Assembly (NCBI GenBank): GCA_030618945.1
Contig: JAUXCI010000151.1
Location: 1-6,333 of the forward strand
From: Flavobacteriaceae bacterium
GTDB lineage: Bacteria; Bacteroidota; Bacteroidia; Flavobacteriales; Flavobacteriaceae
DNA length: 6,333 nucleotides
Direction of reading: 5' to 3'
The position numbers were made by a program, and so were the translations under genes. This document shows, piece by piece, positions 1 through 4,038 of this stretch (positions are counted from its first letter, which is position 1; each line of letters starts with the position of its first letter). A model generated the notes under the pieces. It searched no databases and had not been told where the DNA came from. It saw nothing but the letters and a program-made list of their open reading frames with translations.

Positions 1-58
1 CTCCCGGTCTTCCACCGATAGTTCCCCGAATTCCTGAAATAGATTTGATGAGTGTCAT
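1..58 (-). CDS. glmM: Phosphoglucosamine mutase, N-terminal fragment (3' end outside window)
   Basis: The minus strand opens at ATG (58-56) and reads MTLIKSISGIRGTIGGRPG before leaving the window. The SGIRGTIGG stretch is the conserved N-terminal signature of alpha-D-phosphohexomutases. The MTLIKSISGIRGTIGG form is, as I recall it, typical of the Bacteroidota enzyme annotated as phosphoglucosamine mutase. That enzyme converts glucosamine-6-phosphate to glucosamine-1-phosphate in the cytoplasm, on the way to UDP-GlcNAc for peptidoglycan. Only 19 codons are visible, so the catalytic serine and metal-binding loop cannot be checked, and a sister phosphomannomutase or phosphoglucomutase cannot be excluded. 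It lies downstream of the defence-like genes on the same strand but is separated by about 530 bases of non-coding and decayed sequence, so it is probably transcribed independently. It marks the chromosomal side of the accessory region. Confidence 0.8.
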   Translation of the reverse strand, partial: MTLIKSISGIRGTIGGRPG

Positions 59-76
59 ACGCTTGAAATTTGATGG

Positions 77-84
77 CAAATGTA
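77..84 (-). promoter_or_regulatory. Candidate Bacteroidota -7 promoter element for glmM
   Basis: The minus strand reads TACATTTG, a perfect match to the TAnnTTTG -7 consensus of Bacteroidota primary sigma factor promoters, about 18 bases upstream of the glmM ATG. I see no TTG element at the expected -33 distance (roughly 105-115), so the assignment rests on the -7 box and its position alone. The implied 5' leader would be very short. Confidence 0.35.
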
Positions 85-140
85 GGTAAATAGGTTTTAT
101 ACCGATTGTTATAAAAAGTACGAGCTATAAGTTTGTTTCT

Positions 141-190
141 AAGGCACGAGTCGCGCTTACACACCAACCGGGCAGGAAGACTTGCGCCAG
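141..190. other. G+C-rich island in the intergenic stretch upstream of glmM
   Basis: These 50 bases are about 62% G+C (31 of 50 counted), inside an intergenic region that is otherwise clearly A+T-rich. No open frame of useful length, no tRNA fold and no clear hairpin is visible. A word of the form ACGAG occurs inside it (CACGAGTC) and again just to its left near 120 (TACGAGCT). It could be a dispersed repeat, the leader of glmM or a remnant of a mobile element. The sequence alone does not decide this. Confidence 0.3.
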
Positions 191-249
191 TAAAGGTATG
201 TTGATTTGGAGAGGAGGTGGAATTGCATTGTTGGAAAGGATTTATCAAA

Positions 250-464
250 TTATAGGATTCTGAATTTTTGATGTTCTAAAATACCATCCAGCTGCCCATT
301 TTTTGTGATATTTCCAACAACAATTTTATCAGCTAATTTTAGGATTAGCTTATTTCTAATTTCTGCTTTATCTCTGGTTACTCTTTTTTGGACTCGCTAA
401 AAGGAGAAATTATGAGGAGGCGATTATCTGAGAGTGCTTTAATGATTTCCGGTTCCCATCTTTT
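250..464 (-). pseudogene. Decayed, frameshifted DprA/SMF-like gene remnant
   Basis: On the minus strand, after a stop at 467-465, one frame reads KRWEPEIIKALSDNRLLIIS followed by PFSESKK. It then hits a stop immediately after a run of six A (plus-strand T 384-389). Adding one base to that run restores a continuous reading, RVTRDKAEIRNKLILKLADK then IVVGNITKNGQLDGILEHQ, ending at a TAA at 250-252. The pattern (hydrophobic strand, SPF, then RN...LADKIVV and a Gly-containing loop) resembles the C-terminal half of the DprA/SMF Rossmann fold, where 'RNR(I/L)...LAD.VVV' is conserved. DprA proteins load RecA on incoming DNA, and DprA-like proteins also occur in defence islands. No start or N-terminal half is present: upstream frames are closed, although a short open stretch from an ATG at 504-502 may be more of the same gene in another frame. 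A sequencing error could explain the single frameshift but not the missing N-terminus. Confidence 0.6.
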
Positions 465-565
465 CTAATATTAACCAGGAAACTATATCTATCTTTATTT
501 TCATCTTAACCCTATCTAAGTATCTATTTGTAAGTGTCAGTATATCAAATAACAATACAAGAACT

Positions 566-595
566 CTATCTTAAATACTATCTTATTCTATCTTA
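566..595 (-). repeat. Three copies of TAAGATAG at the 3' end of the AlbA_2 gene
   Basis: The plus-strand word CTATCTTA occurs at 566-573, 578-585 and 588-595, with starts 12 and 10 bases apart. A related CTATCTAA lies at 512-519. The rightmost copy supplies the last codons and the TAG stop of the upstream gene. The spacing is near one helical turn, which would suit a protein-binding site, but low-complexity A+T-rich sequence is an equally good explanation. Confidence 0.4.
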
Positions 596-2252
596 GTTTC
601 CATTCTGGCTTATTAGTTGAGTTACTGTTATTAAAAATCGTATTGTCCTTTTTGGACATTTCATAAAGCAAATTTCTGATTTTTGTGCGTTTCTGTTTCT
701 CACTTAAAGCATTTGATAGTTTATCCATTATAAGTTGATCAATATCTTCCCTACTTGCTCTATCGTATTTCTTTATAAACTCAATAACCAGATCTTTGTA
801 CCAGGATTTGTCAAAGGCCCTGTTTTTAATATAAGATGCTTTATCATCTGTAACTGCAGCTACCGAGGCCGCAACATAGTAATTAGGTCTTCTGCCTTCA
901 ATTAGTTTTTCTTTTCTCAGTAATTTGGAAGCTTCGTTAGTAATAGATTGCTTTTTCTGAACTTTGTCTAAAAGAACCACTTTGTCCAGGCTTAAGTCTT
1001 TACGTTCAATCAGTAGTTTTGAATAGTTCTCGTCGATGGAATGGCCATAGATTTGAAGCACAACTTTTTGGCTATCAGAAAGCATGTAATCGGGTAATGG
1101 AAAATATCGATTCTTTTGTGATAGGTACATGGTGTGTATGCCATAACCAAGTGTATCAATCATGCCCAAGTTTACCATAGCTTGAGCCAACCACGGATTT
1201 CTGTATTTCTCCGGTGTTTTATCTCCAACAGAATAGTCTTCAGGATTTCCTTCAAAAAAACTACCAGCATTTGTAAATATTAGTTTATCAAGTTTTTCAG
1301 TAACAATAATTCTGCTATTTAATGAATAATCCTGATGAGCAATACAGTTATGCATTGCCTCCAAAATAGTTCGCGTATCATATTTATTTACAGTTGTGGA
1401 TAGAAGTTCATTGTCAGGAAAAAACTTATAATTAATATTGCGAATATTCAGTAAAACTTTGGAAGTGTTTAATAGTAACGGACTACCAAAATGTTCGTAG
1501 GCTTTTTCTTCTGTTTCAAGCTTCCAGGTAATTTCTGCAATAGAAGGAAGAATATAATGTGAAGATTCCTCTTTCCCCAAAAGTAAGATGGCAGTATTCG
1601 TTATTTTGCCATTGATGGTAATTTTTGCTTTATCCAAGAAAATTTTGTTGTCCCAACCATCAATCTCATTAAAATAATTTTGCTTGCTACTTTTTTCCTT
1701 AAACTTTTCCCGTGCGACTCTTAAAGCGTCTGTATCTAAGTCAGCTATACTTGCAGTATCAATAATTTTGGCGCTCCAGTCTTCTTGCGAATTATATATC
1801 AATCTGATATAGTCCGGAAAATTTCTAAGGTCGGTTTTATTGCTACCAATTCTAATGTATGCTTTCTTTTTAAAATGTGTGGGTTCGGCTATCGCTGCCG
1901 GAATTCTTAATAATACAATGTTCTTTCCATGGTAATCAAACTCAATAATTTCCCAGTTGTTTTTTGGGTGCAGCAAGTTGCGAAGCCATAATTCCAAATC
2001 CTGATTACCCTGTTTGGCTTTCGTAAAAGTAAAATTGGTACCTTTTATCAGTTGAGTTTTATCCTGAACACCCCATACCAAATAGCCAAATGGTTTGTTG
2101 GCAATTGTTGCACCATTACTCATGGCTGAAATATATTCGCCAATTTGTTCATTGGTGATGCTGCCTTTCCCCATTTTAAACTCTACCCAGTTGGTTTCGG
2201 ATGGTAAGGCAGTCAAATCTTCCAATAAACTATGTAACGGTTCATTTAACAT
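588..2252 (-). CDS. Schlafen AlbA_2 domain / RecG-like ATP-binding putative regulator
   Basis: This 554-residue protein starts at ATG 2252-2250. Residues about 19-63 (ETNWVEFK..., then GYLVWGVQD) and 130-147 (AYIRIGSNKTDLRNF) match the AlbA_2 domain, a predicted nucleic-acid-binding fold of the Schlafen family. Residues about 296-375 (ILEAMHNCIAHQDYS, a LIFTNAGSF strand-loop, then DTLGYGI) match the GHKL-like module usually annotated 'ATP-binding, RecG-like', including an N-box-like E298/N302/H306. The helicase motifs of true RecG are absent, so 'ATP-dependent DNA helicase' would be a misleading name. Residues about 428-461 (SITNEASKLLRKEKLIEGRR) form a winged-helix-like segment, and 488-553 look like a second basic one. 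Proteins of this layout are commonly treated as transcriptional regulators and often sit beside restriction or defence genes. It is cytoplasmic, with no signal peptide or membrane segment. It follows the GHKL ATPase gene in the same direction after 143 bases that hold a methylase remnant. That remnant frame overlaps its first codons. No clear promoter lies immediately upstream. Regulator, sensor or effector are all possible roles. Confidence 0.85.
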   Translation of the reverse strand: MLNEPLHSLLEDLTALPSETNWVEFKMGKGSITNEQIGEYISAMSNGATIANKPFGYLVWGVQDKTQLIKGTNFTFTKAKQGNQDLELWLRNLLHPKNNWEIIEFDYHGKNIVLLRIPAAIAEPTHFKKKAYIRIGSNKTDLRNFPDYIRLIYNSQEDWSAKIIDTASIADLDTDALRVAREKFKEKSSKQNYFNEIDGWDNKIFLDKAKITINGKITNTAILLLGKEESSHYILPSIAEITWKLETEEKAYEHFGSPLLLNTSKVLLNIRNINYKFFPDNELLSTTVNKYDTRTILEAMHNCIAHQDYSLNSRIIVTEKLDKLIFTNAGSFFEGNPEDYSVGDKTPEKYRNPWLAQAMVNLGMIDTLGYGIHTMYLSQKNRYFPLPDYMLSDSQKVVLQIYGHSIDENYSKLLIERKDLSLDKVVLLDKVQKKQSITNEASKLLRKEKLIEGRRPNYYVAASVAAVTDDKASYIKNRAFDKSWYKDLVIEFIKKYDRASREDIDQLIMDKLSNALSEKQKRTKIRNLLYEMSKKDNTIFNNSNSTNKPEWKLR

Positions 2253-2373
2253 AATTAATATTTTTCTCTTTTCCGTCTAAACTACCAAACAAGGCCGTAC
2301 CTAAACAGTATTTAATATTATAATAGATTGAAACTTCTTCTTCGTAAAACCAAAGTTTTGTACCATCACAAAG
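2242..2373 (-). pseudogene. Remnant of a second Eco57I-like methyltransferase C-terminus
   Basis: Between the ATPase and AlbA_2 genes the minus strand holds a 43-codon open frame without its own start, preceded by TGA at 2376-2374 and ended by TGA at 2244-2242. It encodes ...WFYEEEVSIYYNIKYCLGTA then LFGSLDGKEK. The intact methyltransferase in this window ends FTEEELDFIINYDIKYRMGK then ALYGEENGEDE. The core YYNIKYCLGTALFG (2325-2284) aligns without gaps to NYDIKYRMGKALYG (residues 711-724). Both have the preceding EEE and a short acidic/glycine tail, with a two-residue gap between. The nucleotide sequences are clearly diverged, so this is not a fresh duplication. The likely reading is that a related methyltransferase gene once ended directly upstream of the AlbA_2 gene and was lost or replaced, leaving its last 30-40 codons. 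Its end overlaps the first codons of the AlbA_2 gene, as a real translationally coupled pair would. Confidence 0.6.
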
Positions 2374-2392
2374 TCATTTTGATTGATGATGG
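2363..2392. other. Imperfect stem-loop just after the ATPase stop codon
   Basis: CCATCA (2363-2368) pairs with TGATGG (2387-2392), and CAAA (2369-2372) pairs with TTTG (2378-2381), around a five-base loop. Five bases are bulged on one side. It lies 4 bases past the stop of the ATPase gene on the transcribed strand. No T-run follows in the direction of transcription, so it does not look like an intrinsic terminator. A weak attenuator or RNA-processing site is the most it can support. Confidence 0.25.
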
Positions 2393-2395
2393 TTC

Positions 2396-4024
2396 TTAAA
2401 TATCAATTTCATCATATGATTTTATCAAGATATTAGGAAAGTTTTTAATCTCAAAAACTTGAATAGATACACCCGCTACATCATAACGATAAGTGTATTC
2501 ATTTATCTTAGTGAGTACTTTTGGCTTATCTATTTCCCAGCAAATGATAAGTGAAGTTTGCTTAGGATTATGCCCATGCTTTAAAAAATTACTGAATTGA
2601 TACTCAAACTCAATGGATACAAACTGATTAATTGATGATTCATCATCAATCTGGTAGGTGGCAATAACATCAATGCCTGCATGAGAGGTATGTTCAAGAG
2701 AGATGAATTTTTCAAATGGCAGGAGTTTTTTGGATTCTAGTTTCCAAAATACAGCTAGTGTATCTTGTTCCGAGGAGGGAACCTTATGTAAAACCACAGG
2801 TTCATCTGCATTTGGATTATAACATACATATTCCTGAGAAGCATTAGATAAAGCCTCTTGTCTTTTTATGAGGGCGTTAGCCTTACTTTTCTCGTCTTCT
2901 TTTCTGCGTTTTTGCATGAACTCTATGTAGTTCTCAGAGGTTGCAAATTCATCAAAGCATTTTGCAGTTAATTTACGAAAGGTCTTTACAATGACGTCCT
3001 GTCCATGTTGGTTGCTTATTGCGCTTCTGTCCATATTAAGTTTGGATTCTAAAGCATTGCATTCAACAGTAAAGGAGCATAAGTCTTTGTATTGGTTGAA
3101 TTTACTTCCTTTAAACGCATAAAAGGGAAGTTGGAAATAAGGGATTCCTTTTACACTTAACCTGAGACCAGTGTTATAACGGTGAGAACTAAGCCCAAAT
3201 TGACCAGTATCCAGAGTGAAACCACCTTTGAAAATAACCTTAACTTCAATTTTCTTGTTCCCTTCAGTGATTACTTCTTCAACTTTTTCAATTGTATCGT
3301 CAATTACTACCGTTCTCCATGATTGATCATGATTAGTAATGTACTTGAATCCAATGTCTAAGGTTTTCTCTTCAGCATTAACTTTTAACCGGACCTCAGG
3401 CAAGCCTTGCAGATGGCTTGTTAATCCAACGGCAGTATTAAGATAGAGATAGTTTCGAATATCTTTGAAAGAATAATTGTGATAGCCTCCATCATAACCA
3501 AAAATATTAATCTTTGTACCTTTTCGGTCTGATAGATTAGCAGACCGTCGAAGCAGTTCATATACTGGTTCAACGGGAGGATCACTTAACAAGCTTAGTC
3601 TTGGATTGAAAATGTCTACTTTGAAAACATCATCAAAATCATTGCCTGTCCAGGTTTCTATGACCAACTTAGTACAACTCAGCATTAGTTTTGATCCTAA
3701 TCCTTTCCAGCCCCAATGATCACCATCCAAACCTGCTGATTTAGAAAAAGCGAGTCCAATAAAACGATCCAGTCTTCCCGGATTTTCTGCGTCTCCAGTA
3801 TATGTCATCCCAACACCATCATCTTTAAATATAAATGATGCGTTGTATTCCGGATGTGAATAGTGCTGAATTACAGCCTCTGATGCAGCCACTTCAGGAG
3901 CTAACATATTACTAATGGCTTCTCGCACCATATCGAGCGGATGCGTTCTGCTTTCCATAACCTGTTTAAAAGCTGACAGATCATGAATTTTTGGTTTGAT
4001 TTTCTGTGTTTTATTTATATCCAT
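2396..4024 (-). CDS. GHKL (MORC/MutL-like) ATPase with C-terminal putative PD-(D/E)XK-like domain
   Basis: This 542-residue protein starts at ATG 4024-4022, and an in-frame TGA lies just upstream, which fixes the frame. A Bergerat-fold ATP site is visible: N-box VREAISNM (residues 33-40; E35, N39), G1 box FKDDGVGM (66-73; D69, G70, G72), an ATP-lid and G2 box in SKSAG...GWKGLGSKL (94-113), and a G3-like RKGTKINI (167-174). Residues about 200-350 should be the S5-like transducer domain and end in NMDRSAISNQ (330-339), resembling Hsp90/MORC proteins. A charged probable coiled coil follows (about 370-395). Residues about 433-500 form a separate domain with E444, GID (450-452), IEFEY (471-475), HGH (483-485) and IICWE (493-497). 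This acidic spacing resembles a PD-(D/E)XK nuclease core, with Glu/Gln where the usual Lys would be. It is cytoplasmic. It follows the methyltransferase stop by 14 bases, so the two are almost certainly cotranscribed. GHKL ATPases of the MORC/MutL type have been described in predicted bacterial restriction-modification operons. The ATPase call is firm; the nuclease call is inference. Confidence 0.85.
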   Translation of the reverse strand: MDINKTQKIKPKIHDLSAFKQVMESRTHPLDMVREAISNMLAPEVAASEAVIQHYSHPEYNASFIFKDDGVGMTYTGDAENPGRLDRFIGLAFSKSAGLDGDHWGWKGLGSKLMLSCTKLVIETWTGNDFDDVFKVDIFNPRLSLLSDPPVEPVYELLRRSANLSDRKGTKINIFGYDGGYHNYSFKDIRNYLYLNTAVGLTSHLQGLPEVRLKVNAEEKTLDIGFKYITNHDQSWRTVVIDDTIEKVEEVITEGNKKIEVKVIFKGGFTLDTGQFGLSSHRYNTGLRLSVKGIPYFQLPFYAFKGSKFNQYKDLCSFTVECNALESKLNMDRSAISNQHGQDVIVKTFRKLTAKCFDEFATSENYIEFMQKRRKEDEKSKANALIKRQEALSNASQEYVCYNPNADEPVVLHKVPSSEQDTLAVFWKLESKKLLPFEKFISLEHTSHAGIDVIATYQIDDESSINQFVSIEFEYQFSNFLKHGHNPKQTSLIICWEIDKPKVLTKINEYTYRYDVAGVSIQVFEIKNFPNILIKSYDEIDI

Positions 4025-4038
4025 AATGTATAGTTTAA

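Noticed and set aside
588..2252. Naming the AlbA_2 protein an ATP-dependent DNA helicase RecG
   Set aside because: Only the RecG-like ATP-binding module is present. No Walker A, DEAH or other helicase motifs are visible.
2095..2280. 61-codon plus-strand open frame
   Set aside because: It lies antisense over the start of the AlbA_2 gene, matches no recognisable family, and the minus-strand gene has clear domains there.
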